DNA from: Cladophialophora immunda
Taxonomy: Eukaryota; Ascomycota; Eurotiomycetes; Chaetothyriales; Herpotrichiellaceae
Assembly (NCBI RefSeq): GCF_000835495.1
Contig: NW_015622544.1
Location: 2,818,855-2,882,854 of the forward strand
Reading direction: 5' to 3'
DNA: 64,000 nucleotides
Positions 32,990 to 44,950 of this stretch are shown here, piece by piece. The notes beneath the pieces are model-generated. The model saw only the letters and a list, made by a program, of their open reading frames with translations, searched no databases and was not told the origin of the DNA. How positions within the stretch are numbered: the first letter of the stretch is position 1; each line of letters begins with the position of its first letter. A program made the position numbers and the translations under genes.

Positions 32990-33806
32990 GCACCGGGAAA
33001 GGATGGTCTAGCTGGATGGCTTGCGCTCGATTCGTTGCAGGGGAGGAGAGGGTGAATGGCTGCAATTCATAGTCCTAGGGTTTTTATGTACAAAAGGGAT
33101 GGATGGTGTGTCTTTCGCCAACTCCCCGGCTTTCTCCCGTGTAATATCCAGCAACGACCTCGATCAGCAGAATGATAGTAGCGAATATGTATGGCAGGCT
33201 CGCTGTTGCGCACGACTACGATAGTTCTCGATAGCCGCCGATTACCCTTACTTAGACAGATGTCGAGGCCCTGAGAATGTGGTTTCGGTTTCCAAGGTAG
33301 CAGTGCGTGGCCAGTACACAGTCTATCGGACTCAATCCCTGACCCTCTCTCCGCGCCCGCGTGGAAACCCTCCTCACCAGCCTCAGGGATTCTCCAAACT
33401 TTAGCTGGATCTTGGCCGGGGTCGGACAAAGGATTACGCTGGAAACAACGAATGTCGAGTGGCGGTGATTGCTCCGGCGCAGCAGAAGCGAGTGTCGCTT
33501 GGTGTGGCGGTCAACCTTCCACGGCTGTCGGCACTCGGTTCTCAAGCGCGCAGCTGGCGAGCGAGGTACTGCACGGAGTACTCGGTACGCAGGTCTGCTC
33601 CAGGTAGGTGAAGGCGGCTTCGAATAGGGGCCGAGAGGATGCCCGGCCCCCTTATTTCCTTATTCTCATCATTGCGTGCGAGAATCGATTCCAGGAAAGG
33701 TGGGACCTAACACAGGTATTTCAGTTCCTCCAAGGTAGGTAGGTACCAGCTGAATGGCGAAACTCCCCGCAGACCAGACGAGAGATCAAAGGAAGCTCTT
33801 GACGAA
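32990..33806. other. intergenic region, no gene seen
   Basis: 3' flank of the MFS gene and promoter of the SDR gene. A near copy of the TACGGAGTA motif occurs at about 33572-33580, and a short GTAG repeat (aggtaggtaggtacc) at about 33733-33747. No coding feature is seen. Confidence 0.5.
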
Positions 33807-34824
<1,018 letters not shown>

Positions 34825-35180
34825 TCCCATCCCGTGAGGAGGAGAGTGAAAAGGATGGATGAGTGATGGCGTCTGTGTTGCTGATTGTCCTCCCATCCAT
34901 CGTCGATGGTCATGGTGGCGGCTCAACAGCAGCCAAGTTCACATATCTGTCGAGCTAGAATCCAATTACGTTCCGGCGAGGTATCTTCAGAAATACACAG
35001 CACAGTCTAGCATGGGATAGAATACCACCCTAAAATGTAGCGACTATTATTCTTGATCTCGGCTCGCCGGATAAATCTACGCCTCACAACTAGAAACGAC
35101 AAGAGTCTTGTATACGGGTCTATCTAGTTCTAACAGGCCTTCCCTTATGCGGCACATTCAGCGACCTGCACCACATGTTA
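34825..35180. other. convergent intergenic spacer
   Basis: 3' flanks of the SDR and quinone-reductase genes; nothing else is seen. Confidence 0.5.
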
Positions 35181-36191
35181 TCAATGCACTCTGCAGATGA
35201 GTTTGCCCATGGTCTGGTTTGACTCCAAGACCTCATGCGCCTTCTGGATCTCGTCCATCTCAAAGACCTGCTCGATGAAGATTTTGAACCGCCCGTCCAC
35301 CAGCCGGGGCAAGGCGTGCTCGACCAGCAAGTCGCGCAATTTCTTCTGGTATTCCTCGTCGCGACTCCGCAGACTGCTCCCCTCGAACCTCAGTCTCTTG
35401 CTGAGAAAGGGGCTGATGTCGATGTCGCCCTTGACCACCGTTCCGCTCAGCCAGCCCAAGTTGACAATGTGGGCGTCTCTCGCCGCCGCCTTCAGGTTCT
35501 GCTTGAAATAGTCCGCCCCGACAAAATCCACGATCAGGTCTACTCCTTTCCCACCTGTGTGGTCGAGCAACGCCTCCGCCCAGTCGCCCGCTTTGTAATT
35601 AAACCCCTCCGTTGCGCCAATAGACTTGCAGAATTGAATCTTGGCTTGCGTACTCGCGGTGACATAGACTGCGGATGCTCCGGCAGCCTTGGACAGCTGA
35701 ATCCCGGCAATGCTAACGCCACTTGCCCCAGCATGCCAGAGGACGCTCTGGCCTGTTTGATAGTCGCCGACCAGGTAGAGTGCTTGGCTGGCAGTAATCC
35801 AGGTCTCAGGAATCCCGGCAGCCTGCTCCCAGCTGAGTTCTTTGGGTTTATGGATGAGCATAGACGTGCTAACGGCGATATACTCGGCGTATGCACCGCC
35901 ATAAGCGAGACCAAAGACCTCGTCTCCGACGCGGAAGCCTGGAGTGGAAGAGGGAGACCCGAACGACTCGATGATGCCTGAGAACTCGACGCCCATAGTC
36001 TTAGGAGCTTGAGGCGGTACCGGATACTTGCCCTCACGCTGGAGGAGGTCCATGCGGTTGAGGCCAAATGCTTTGATTTTCACTAGTGCCTGATTGTGCG
36101 TGGGCTTGGGCATGGGGGTTTGGTCATTGATGAACAAGGCCGAGATGGGTCCTGTCTCGCCTCTGATGTCGACTGCACGCATGGTGGCCAT
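35181..36191 (-). CDS. NADPH:quinone reductase-like MDR protein (zeta-crystallin/TP53I3 type)
   Basis: Single exon, 336 residues from the ATG at 36191; 333 residues from 36182, and 364 if the in-frame ATG at 36275 is used. The shorter start fits the family, which opens with an M-RAVDI-like strand. Domain order is GroES-like fold (VKIKAFGLNRMDLLQREGKY, GVEFSGIIESFG, GFRVGDEVFGL) then the Rossmann domain (LWHAGASGVSIAGIQLSKAA, DLIVDFVGADYF). The catalytic zinc ligands of alcohol dehydrogenases are absent, as expected for quinone reductases. The segment GFNYKAGDWAEALLDHTGGK is typical of TP53I3/PIG3 relatives. It probably reduces quinones or enones with NADPH in the cytosol. The longer start would add 28 residues that could form a targeting sequence. 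Confidence 0.92.
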   Translation of the reverse strand: MATMRAVDIRGETGPISALFINDQTPMPKPTHNQALVKIKAFGLNRMDLLQREGKYPVPPQAPKTMGVEFSGIIESFGSPSSTPGFRVGDEVFGLAYGGAYAEYIAVSTSMLIHKPKELSWEQAAGIPETWITASQALYLVGDYQTGQSVLWHAGASGVSIAGIQLSKAAGASAVYVTASTQAKIQFCKSIGATEGFNYKAGDWAEALLDHTGGKGVDLIVDFVGADYFKQNLKAAARDAHIVNLGWLSGTVVKGDIDISPFLSKRLRFEGSSLRSRDEEYQKKLRDLLVEHALPRLVDGRFKIFIEQVFEMDEIQKAHEVLESNQTMGKLICRVH

Positions 36192-36690
36192 GGCTGATGA
36201 TTGCTTCGAGGAGTCAAGTTGGTCGATGACTTGATTAGATCTGAGGTAATGAGTGATGTATGGTGTGGCGGCCAAAATTTCAACAAACCGACATGTTTGA
36301 CGGTTCGGTCATCTTTTGATGGTCCATATGACGACTGTAGCCGACGGTCAGAGATGAACACGCGCATAACCAGGGTGCTGTGGGTCGGGATCCATGTTTG
36401 AAATTACAGAGTAGGCGGCTCGGTAGAGCCACGCGCTGAGGTCTCTGCAGGGGAGTCTTTTCATCCCCACGCCTAACGGGAATAGAAACATCGTCAGGTG
36501 TTAGCGGGTCTGGGTGAGTCCGCAGTGTTGTCGAATTGAGGCGGCTACCGGCTAACGGTACTCGGTAGGCATCCAACAAGGTGGTTGAGAGAGCCAAGCG
36601 ATCGACCTTTCGAGCTCAGTCTTAACCAGTGAAGTCGAACCACACATGACACAGGCGAGACCTGTCGCATCGTCAATTTCAACCAGAAAA
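36192..36690. other. intergenic region, no gene seen
   Basis: Promoter region of the quinone-reductase gene and the 3' end of the next regulator gene. No feature is recognised. Confidence 0.5.
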
Positions 36691-38612
36691 TCATTGGTAC
36701 TGAAATATTTGGTCAACGAAAACGTCGCCAAAGTCAAAATTCACGTTGCCATCTGCAATGAGGCCAGAGGGCCAAAAGAGGGAACTGCTGTCCATCCCTT
36801 CACCGAGACCACCCAGAATGTTCGAAGGATTGCGACGACCATCGGGGCCTGCGAGAGATTCGGTGGCAATGTTATCTTCGTTGTTCGCGTCAGAATTGGC
36901 CAACCCATCGGCTGACGGGTTGGCGGAATGGGCAGAATGTTGCCCAGGCAGAGTTCCGCCAGAAAGCTCCGCGCGTTTGAGGTTGCCGAGGACCAAGGCA
37001 GAGCTTGGGACGGTGGCGGACAGCTCCTGCAAAACCGCCCTGACAATTTCGAGATTGTCATCAAACCCACCTCCTTGGCCCGAAAAGGTGGCTTGGGCGC
37101 GAATTTGGACCACGCCGGCAAGGTAACAAAACCAAGCGTTGATCGGGGCCAGATACAACACGTCGTTTCTGCACTGGATCTCGTCGAAAACACGGATCAT
37201 GTGTGACGCCGTCTGGACGCACTCTTCGAACGTAGCCCTGGCCGAGCTTGAGACCGGTTCCACTTTCATCAGGGATAGTTGGTAGATCAACAAGCAGGCG
37301 TAGTATAAAATGTGCAACTCGGACACTACTCGACGATAGGGTTTTGAGTCTGTGTATTGTAGAGTCAATTCGGCAGGCAACTCGCAGACCCAGGTTTCAA
37401 AGGCTTGACCAATAGGCGCAATATCTCCGTAGCTCAAGTTGGGATTATATCGTCCGTCGGCGAGTTGACCAAAAATCATGCAAAGTTTGGTCCTCTCGAT
37501 GAAGATGTTATTGTCAGGATGCTCTTGGGGGAAGTCGCTTTGCGACAGCGGTTGCACGTCGGTATCATGCATGTGGATCATCTGCGGCCGTCCATAACAG
37601 AAGGAGACCAGCTTGTCTTGATTCTGGGAGAAGTGTCAGCGCCGAGGCGGACAGATAGACAGGAGGAGGTATTGCCAGGGCCGATGCTTACGAATAGATG
37701 CCACCACATCCTTCGACGGGTTCCAGCATCTTGGTTGCCGCTGTAGGTTGCTTCTTTGTGAAGACCCATGTGGATTGCATAGCGGGATGCTGCCCCCAGC
37801 CAATGCCAGAGGCTGTCTAGGCAAATCACAGTCGGCTCGGTCATGCTCCGACAGGTCATGAGACAAAGTGCCTTGAGAACCACCAGTTTATTTCGTTCAT
37901 GCTCGGTAGCCAGGAGCAATTTTGCCTTCAGGTAGTGCTTCTTGGCCGCACTCAGCTGGCTTATTCCTTTTCGTCGGTGGCCATAGGCGCTTGCGAGCAT
38001 GCAGATACTGTGCACTAGCAGAGGCGACTGAAACCGCTCAAAGTCTGTGCGGTCGACTAGGGGCTGGTGGAGATGAATGTGTTCAAAGTAGGCGTCGGTC
38101 AGTGCGGCGACCAGCATGTGCGAGGGCAAGGTGACTGCGCCAGTGGACAGCAGCGCCTTTGCGTAGAACTCGGCCGTCTCTGCCTCGGTCTCATCGTCGA
38201 CCTGGAGCGTACTGGGGTTCTGAAGCATCATGCTCTCCTCTCCTAGATAGCCCGCAGATCCCGGCGACGCAGACGCTGGCAGTTCGGAGCGCTCTGCCGA
38301 CTGGATGCTCGTGGCACTGGCCCGGTGGAACCGCATGTTGCGTTGCCGGACTCCCACGCGAGGCCTATTGATTGTTCCATCTGCTCAGAACGGCCGCGCT
38401 CATTTCGTGCGCATAGAATCCAACCTACCTGCAGACGAGGTTGGCCCTTTGACAATTCTGACATGTCCCATCAGTGCGGTCTTGCAAGTCACATTTGACC
38501 TGACCCAGTCGAGTCAGTCATCCATATCCATCGACCTGAGGAAAAGAGCTCTTACTTTGCGCGCATGACATTGCACGCATACCTTGGTATTGCGAGTTCG
38601 AAGGCCTTCCAT
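36691..38612 (-). CDS. Zn2Cys6 transcription factor, 4 exons
   Basis: Exons 38612-38556, 38499-38429, 38364-37692 and 37623-36691 sum to 1734 nt, 577 residues. The zinc cluster is split over the first two exons: VCVQCHARK joins VKCDLQDRTDGTCQNCQ, giving Cys12, 15, 22, 32, 35 and 42. Intron 2 ends at caatag, which puts LVCRPRVGVRQRN in frame. The Fungal_trans region follows from about residue 120 (HMLVAALTDAYFEHIHLHQP), with RFQSPLLVHSICMLASAYGH and WHWLGAASRYAIHMGLHKEA. The C-terminal 130 residues are disordered-looking, with Asn/Ser-rich and acidic segments. It is a plausible regulator of the adjacent quinone-reductase, SDR and carrier genes. The first two exons are easily missed in automatic annotation. 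Confidence 0.88.
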
Positions 38613-39511
38613 GGGTAGTCGTGGAACCAACTGATCCTAGCAGCGACCGACAATACCTACCTAGTAGACATCTAGCAGGCGTCGTTGAAATGGCGAATTA
38701 AATAGTTTGCCGAGATTTAGACGAATTGGAAGGCAGAAGACTGAGATTGAGATCATGGGTATCGAGACGTTGGTAACTTGTCGATAGGTTCAAGGCAGAC
38801 TTGCTCCTGAAGGGGGCTTTAGCCTAATGGCCCTAGCGCGGTAATACCCAACAGTCTGAAGGTTCAGGCAGGTTTTCCGGCCACTCTACGGGGACCTAGT
38901 TATGCATGACGAGCGACAGGTGTTTCATTCGATACTACTACCACTACTAGATACCTACCCAATCCCTACTATACCTACTAGTTGGTCATTAGCACGCTCG
39001 GTGAACCTAATATGGAGGCGGCGACCGTTGTGTAGAAATGTCGCTAAGGTATATCCAGAACAGAGCACCACTATCACCACCGGCAGACCAAACACCTGTT
39101 GTACAGGAAGGCTACCGTGCCAATAATGTTCAACCTGGCTCCGTTTCTCATAAGCGTTGAGGTTGTCCATCTCAACTACTACACCTCCTCACCACACAAA
39201 AGATCTGGACCTCGGCTTCTATCATAGACGCCGAGCATCCATTCAGCCGAAAGGGACTGTTCTTCCAAGATGATTCCCACTTGACTCGAACATTGGATTC
39301 TACAGACAAATACTGATACAAGCCCTGCATATGTTCCCCAAATACACACCCTCTACCCCATCGTTTGATGAATGATCGTCCACAGAGCAACACAACTCTT
39401 GTGCTTATACCATGCTGATGCCACTTCCATCCTCATAGCCTCCACACTTCTTCGTCCTAGGTCTCTCATCAGGCAGACGGTCCCATTTTCAGTCGAGTGC
39501 ACCCTCGAATG
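38613..39511. other. intergenic region, no gene seen
   Basis: About 0.9 kb upstream of the Zn2Cys6 gene. Short CTA-type runs occur near 38937-38982 (ctactaccactactag, acctactag). No gene or clear repeat is seen. Confidence 0.5.
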
Positions 39512-42500
39512 TCACTTTATCCTCAGCTGAGGAGCCAGTCGACCTTCCCTACCATAGATCCCTTCCCATTTCTCCCAATCTTCTTTGTCCGGCTGTGTCA
39601 TATCCTCCCACTTGCTGGTATTCCCATTGAACCATTTTTCTCTGATCTGACGCTCGAGATCCTTGACATCGTTAGACCTGAGGCCGCTCTTCTCATAAGA
39701 GTCTTCACCCGTCCCGCACATAATCTTCTTCTGGTGGAGAAATAGCAAAGCAACCAGGTACAAGACGGGGTTGTCGGCCTTGCGCAGCATGGCCTCGTCG
39801 ATCACGTTCTCGGCAACCACAATATCCTTCCAGGATTGCTCTTTTCCAGGGCCATACAATGCCTCCAGGCTTGAACGGCGAAAGAGAGAGATCCCATAGT
39901 CCTTGGTTCCCACCTGTCTCCGCAATTCGACCAGCTCTGCATCCCCTTTGCGCTGCTTGACAAGACTCTCGATACGTAGACGGATTGGGTTGAGAAGTCT
40001 TGCTGCCGTCGGATACTCAGAAAGATCGGCGTATTCTCCGAAGACGTCGCCGATGCGGCCGTTGCGGATCAGTGTCAAGGCCTGACTAAGGTACGCTTGA
40101 CTAGTTTCGTCCTGGAACTGGGGAATCATCGACTTCATATGCTTTGCCACCGCCGGCCCTTGAGCTCTGTTTGTGGCCCGGTTCTTCGAAGCAAGACAGT
40201 GGACCATCCTCTCGGAACCCACAGAGTCATTGAAAACGTCGAATGCAATTTCAACAGGGTTGAGAGCTGGGTTCCGAGCCAGCCTGGTAGAGCGCAGGCC
40301 GCCTTCTTCCGAGGTCTGGAAATCTTCGACAAGTTGTTCAAAGACTGCAAAGCATCGTCGCTCCATAGAGAAAAAGTCAAACATTAGCGCTGGCATCTCG
40401 GCCGAGAAACCTTCAGATAGCCTGCCCAGAATGCGAACCATCTTAGTCTGCAGTGTTGCAAGCGACTTGTGAGGGTACGTTTGCGCTGGAGAGGAAATTG
40501 TCACGTAGAGATTACGCTCAAGGTCCTCGCGATATCTGCGACCAAAAAGAAGCTCCTGGAGTCGGTATGCAGCTTCGTCGATCTTCCGCGTCTCTTGACC
40601 CATCCAACGATCAAAGAGGTTTCTGGCAATCGAAGACTGTTCATACTCTCGCATCCCGGGGTTGTCTTTTCTGAACCGAATCTTTCGGGAATCTTTGCCC
40701 AGGCTTGCAGCGGAGGCGCCGATGCTGAGCAAAAATCTGTTTCGAGCTTGAACAAGCGTCCCAGGGCGGCCACCCATGAAGATTTTCCCAGGGTTCTGGT
40801 TGCGAATCAGAAGCTCCATGTCCGGCCAGACAGGCGACTGAGGGTCCACGATACGCAGAGCATTGTAAAGGTGACAGAGCATCGGGACATGAGCTGTTTT
40901 GTTGACAAGCTTCAGGCCCAAAGTATGCCATTCCAGCTGAAGATCTGTTTTCATCATCCCACAGGTGACCGGGAAGTATTCTAGCAGTGGAACCCTTCCA
41001 CTGGCTCTGACAGCGTCTGTCATATTGAATCCTGCGTCGACCCGTTGCAGTACCTCTTTGCCGTCAGACTTGCCGCAATTCTTGCCTTTGATCCATTCCC
41101 CAAACTGATCAACCAATATGCGAATCTGGCTGTGCCATGATTTGTCCCATATCTCAACCCCGAGTGATTCATGCCATTTCTGGTATTCCTCGGCTCGAAA
41201 TTTAATCACTTCGTAGGCTTCCTTCAAGTCCCGAAAAGCGCGGAGACTTTTGGTCTCGCTCAGTCTCTGAATATCAAGCTGGATTTGCAGCGCTAGGCTG
41301 ACCCAAATTGGGACGTTGTGGTTCTCGAGGATATGCCTGGCCGCGTGCAGAATCTCATCCTCAATGAACTTGCCCCGGAGCATCAGTGAAAGCATGGAGA
41401 AGTGCGGTAAGATTTCGGACAGCTCTGCCTGCGCTTTTTGACTTGGATTCTGGGCGTGGTAGAATTCCGAGCCACGAATGGTGCTGTCTGGAAACCCCGG
41501 TACCTGGACGCGAAAATCATTGTTTGAGCTCGGAAATGTTGGTGGTTCGTCTTTGAGTATGTGGATGTATGACTTGGCCATGGCCCATGGCACGTAGAGG
41601 AGGAAATCACAGATCGCGCAACCACAAATGATAATCATCATTGGCAAGTCGGTGTCGACAGGTGCTATGCACTGATCTGCGGGGGGGAGATGAAGTTTGA
41701 AAATGAGAGAGGGTAGAGAGCCTGTCGGGTATTTCGCGCTGGGGTATGCTGGCGGGCGTTGTAGGCTGGCCTCAAAGTCGGCCTCAGCTCTGCGAACCAG
41801 ATCGACTGCAAGGTTGGTGACACTGGCAGCCTGCATCAATTCGAGGTTCCCACTAGCATACAGTTGCCAAGTCGAGGAAACATAGATCCGTACGGCGAAG
41901 ACTTCCCGCATGAACGACCAGATGGCGAACAGGAACTCGGACTCAGCTTCCTTGTCATCGAAATCAATCTGAGCACGAGGAGCCTCGGGCTTGGCTTCGG
42001 GATAGACGACAGCTGTTGTGCCTTCTTGGTCCAGCTCTTCTTCGGAAAGGACATCCTCGACCTCGAGATGCTGGAAGATGTTGGTGACAGGGTGCAGGGG
42101 TGTTGCTTGATTGGCATCTTTCTTTTGCAGGGCTGGTCTTGACTCCTTCACCGGTTCGTAGCAGGGCTTAAGCGTTTCGAGTGCAAGTTCGAGAACGGAA
42201 GCAAAATGAGAGTGTTTTTCGTCGACGACAACGCTGGTGGCAGCTTTGCTCCTAAACCATCGAGAAAATTCCCGCCTGGCTCGAATAGTGCGTCCCCAGG
42301 TTGTCTGCAGAGTTCGACTGAGGACGACCTTTGGCTTGGCTTTGACGATGCATTTGGCCATCTCGACCAACTCGGCAGTCTTGACAGTGGAGATAGGCTT
42401 GGGAGCTTTTGGCCGTCGAGGCTTTTCAGTATTGCCTCGAGTGATTCTCTGAGATTTTGCAGCAACCTTGGGTCCTTTGTCACGTGAAGCAGAGACGGTG

Positions 42501-42619
42501 TCTGATTTGTAGCCCGCCGCAGCGGAGTTCTTCGCCAGCCATCCTGCCACGGTCTCGGTATCTTGCTTGTACTGCTTGTAGGCGAGGACCATGTCTGGAG
42601 GCAGAGATGGCCCTGCCAT
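39512..42619 (-). CDS. Large DUF6604-domain protein of unknown function
   Basis: Single exon, 1035 residues from the ATG at 42619. This Met begins MAGPSLPPDMVLAYKQYKQD, the usual opening of DUF6604 proteins (YKQYKxDT..VA.WLA), so the longer in-frame extension upstream is rejected. Residues 1-250 form the DUF6604 region, with a basic linker (TRGNTEKPRRPKAPKP). The remainder is predominantly helical with no recognised catalytic motif, signal peptide or membrane span. These proteins are common in Pezizomycotina and often occur as expanded families, but their role is unknown. The long intact frame without introns, with codon use like its neighbours, says it is a live gene. It could be a scaffold or regulatory protein; I cannot go further. 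Confidence 0.85.
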   Translation of the reverse strand: MAGPSLPPDMVLAYKQYKQDTETVAGWLAKNSAAAGYKSDTVSASRDKGPKVAAKSQRITRGNTEKPRRPKAPKPISTVKTAELVEMAKCIVKAKPKVVLSRTLQTTWGRTIRARREFSRWFRSKAATSVVVDEKHSHFASVLELALETLKPCYEPVKESRPALQKKDANQATPLHPVTNIFQHLEVEDVLSEEELDQEGTTAVVYPEAKPEAPRAQIDFDDKEAESEFLFAIWSFMREVFAVRIYVSSTWQLYASGNLELMQAASVTNLAVDLVRRAEADFEASLQRPPAYPSAKYPTGSLPSLIFKLHLPPADQCIAPVDTDLPMMIIICGCAICDFLLYVPWAMAKSYIHILKDEPPTFPSSNNDFRVQVPGFPDSTIRGSEFYHAQNPSQKAQAELSEILPHFSMLSLMLRGKFIEDEILHAARHILENHNVPIWVSLALQIQLDIQRLSETKSLRAFRDLKEAYEVIKFRAEEYQKWHESLGVEIWDKSWHSQIRILVDQFGEWIKGKNCGKSDGKEVLQRVDAGFNMTDAVRASGRVPLLEYFPVTCGMMKTDLQLEWHTLGLKLVNKTAHVPMLCHLYNALRIVDPQSPVWPDMELLIRNQNPGKIFMGGRPGTLVQARNRFLLSIGASAASLGKDSRKIRFRKDNPGMREYEQSSIARNLFDRWMGQETRKIDEAAYRLQELLFGRRYREDLERNLYVTISSPAQTYPHKSLATLQTKMVRILGRLSEGFSAEMPALMFDFFSMERRCFAVFEQLVEDFQTSEEGGLRSTRLARNPALNPVEIAFDVFNDSVGSERMVHCLASKNRATNRAQGPAVAKHMKSMIPQFQDETSQAYLSQALTLIRNGRIGDVFGEYADLSEYPTAARLLNPIRLRIESLVKQRKGDAELVELRRQVGTKDYGISLFRRSSLEALYGPGKEQSWKDIVVAENVIDEAMLRKADNPVLYLVALLFLHQKKIMCGTGEDSYEKSGLRSNDVKDLERQIREKWFNGNTSKWEDMTQPDKEDWEKWEGIYGREGRLAPQLRIK

Positions 42620-43354
42620 TTTGAAGGGCGTTTGGGAAGGATTCAGGTAGGTGTTCTGTGTGAGGAGAGGGGAAAGTGACAGGACGCAAAGTGAGAATGA
42701 TTCCTGTCCAGTCAGAAGAGGGAAAGACGTTGAGGATGCAGTAGATCGGGCTATGGCCACATCCCACAGAGTGTGCCTAGGTGGCTGAAGGTTGAGAGAG
42801 ATCGATGAGTCGGTTCGAGGTGGGTAGTTGTGAAGTTGTGTGAGAGGAGATGAACGGGAGTGGACGACGTGAATGGCTCCTGCCTTCACTTTACAGCCGC
42901 GTCTTTCACTCTTTCGCTGCTGCGCCCAAGACTGACCGCAGTGAGTCCTGGCCGCTGCACTCTAGCGACACCCTTCACTGCCTTGTACCTAGCTAGATTC
43001 ATGGTCTTTCGCTTCACCAGCTTTGTCGGAGCCGGTCTCTTCCTACTCCAACAATATGCTGTATAGAGATCTTGAGGGTCTCCCCGTTGATTCTGATGTG
43101 TAACCTTGTATCCTCACCGTACCTCTCGTGACTTATCCCATACCTACCCCCTTAGAAACGTTGTAGCGGCTGTCTGCTATACCGTTATCTTGGAGTGCTC
43201 CCATTGTTCCTCTCAATGCGGTCGATATTGAACGAGAGTATGTATGAATTGGGTGACGCATACAGTGCAATAACGAAGCAGAGAAAGAGGAATGTGGTGT
43301 CCAGGAACCAACCGCTCGCTATTTGTCGAACCAACATCGCTCGACGAAGAAGGT
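42620..43354. other. intergenic region, no gene seen
   Basis: Promoter of the DUF6604 gene and 3' flank of the next gene, both on the minus strand. Nothing else is recognised. Confidence 0.5.
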
Positions 43355-44950
43355 TCATCTTCGGGTCTTGAAGAACCAGGTGTATCGACTGGCCAGGGAC
43401 AACTTCTTTTGGCGAGATGCGTGATTGTACCTTTTGAGAAGGGCATCAAACCAGATGACCCCGTCGGGTTCGACGATGTCAGTGTAAAAGAACTGTTCAG
43501 CCACGAGGCGCATATGTGGCCAAGTCATGACGCCCATCAAGTGAGCCTGGAACGCCAGGAGCGGGCTAAACCAGAATTCATCAAGCAAGTCTACCATCAG
43601 AATGTTGTCTCTCCTTCTGTGCTCACAGAGTGCTCCCACATACAGGATCCAGAGGTAGGCGGGTGCGAAGTCCAGGCGGTCGTTGACAGTGCTGGATTGA
43701 TATGCTTTCGTAAATGTCAACCTCAGCTGGCCCATCAAGATAGCCGAGCAATCGCGAATATTGACGCCACCAAACGTCAGGTCACCAAACATCTCTCGCG
43801 TGAGATAGTTGAGTGCAACGGACAGCGCTGCCTGAGCGTATCGTTCGGATCTGCTGGCTCCAGCCATCCAGACCGCTTCGACGAGATCATGGAACATGTC
43901 GTTGAGCCGAATCAGGTTGATAAGGGCCGAAACCGTCACGTATATGTACGCGGACCTTTTGTTCTGGACGGACTCGGCAGGGGTCGGACTCTCGTTTGGT
44001 GAGATTTGCATGCTGGCGTCTCCCAGGTACCAGCAGCGTGCGAACAGGTCGTGCAGCTCAGGTAGGGTGACGCTTGCATGGAGAATGCGGCTCCTGGGTA
44101 CTCCAAGGGGATGTGGTGGAATCTGGTCTTTCAGGAAGGCTTCCGACCTTTCGCTTATCCACTTGCCAACCGAGGGCACAGTCCGCTGTCCACTGGTAGC
44201 TGCCGAATGGCATATGATATACAACAAGCGTTGCGCCATCGGTGCGTCGAAGGTGTTGCTTTCGTTTATCAGCTTCTGCAAGGTCACACCATGGACAATT
44301 GCCGCCTGCGTGTTTCCACAAAAGCATTCGGCATCAAAAAGCGAGAATATGTGGCGCTTCAGGTTGTTCTTCTCCTCAACAGAGGATGAATCAGTGTGCC
44401 TCTCCAGCTTCTCACGCAACAGCTGAAGGCTGCGCTTCCGCATCTGAAGGACCAGCATCCTCATTTCCTTGGGATTCGGCACGCAGTGGCTCAAGTATTG
44501 ACTGTACGTCGTCAAGCGAGCAAGCGCAGTGCCTTCATCCCGCAAGCTCGCGGCGATATCGGCCCATCCACCCAGGATGTAAGGCTGCTCGAAGTTGCCA
44601 GCCATCCCACTCGACATCCTCCTCACGGCGAGAGGTGAGTAGTGGGCACGCAAGGCCACGTCTCTGGTGAAAGTGAGGATGCGGTTCAGCTCGGGTGTTA
44701 TTTCAATCGCAAAGCATCGGAATGGGTCCGAGTTGCCTTCCAGAGTTGCAACTCTCAAGAAGTATTCATCGTCACTGTCTTCGCTCTTGGAATCGACTTC
44801 TGGACTCTGCGACGGTGATTGCTGGCGGCTGTCACTGCGTCTCCAGTCATGAGAGACACGTGCGGCATGGGCCCTTGCGCGCGCGGAATTGAGCTGTTTC
44901 TGGTGTGGTTCTTGGGTAGGATCGTGCTGGATGAAGGTGATTGCCACCAT
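43355..44950 (-). CDS. Fungal transcription-factor-domain protein without zinc cluster
   Basis: Single exon, 531 residues. The N-terminus ITFIQHDPTQEPHQKQLNSA followed by RARAHAARVSHDWRR is a recurring start among fungal proteins of the Fungal_trans_2 (DUF3468) family that lack a DNA-binding domain. An acidic Ser-rich spacer follows (DSKSEDSDDE). The domain itself starts near GNSDPFRCFAIEITPELNRI and runs through VALRAHYSPLAVRRM and LGGWADIAASLRDEGTALAR to the C-terminus. No Cys cluster, bZIP or other DNA-binding motif is seen within or just upstream. It may act as a co-regulator or simply be an orphan regulatory domain. It follows the DUF6604 gene on the same strand. Confidence 0.85.
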   Translation of the reverse strand: MVAITFIQHDPTQEPHQKQLNSARARAHAARVSHDWRRSDSRQQSPSQSPEVDSKSEDSDDEYFLRVATLEGNSDPFRCFAIEITPELNRILTFTRDVALRAHYSPLAVRRMSSGMAGNFEQPYILGGWADIAASLRDEGTALARLTTYSQYLSHCVPNPKEMRMLVLQMRKRSLQLLREKLERHTDSSSVEEKNNLKRHIFSLFDAECFCGNTQAAIVHGVTLQKLINESNTFDAPMAQRLLYIICHSAATSGQRTVPSVGKWISERSEAFLKDQIPPHPLGVPRSRILHASVTLPELHDLFARCWYLGDASMQISPNESPTPAESVQNKRSAYIYVTVSALINLIRLNDMFHDLVEAVWMAGASRSERYAQAALSVALNYLTREMFGDLTFGGVNIRDCSAILMGQLRLTFTKAYQSSTVNDRLDFAPAYLWILYVGALCEHRRRDNILMVDLLDEFWFSPLLAFQAHLMGVMTWPHMRLVAEQFFYTDIVEPDGVIWFDALLKRYNHASRQKKLSLASRYTWFFKTRR

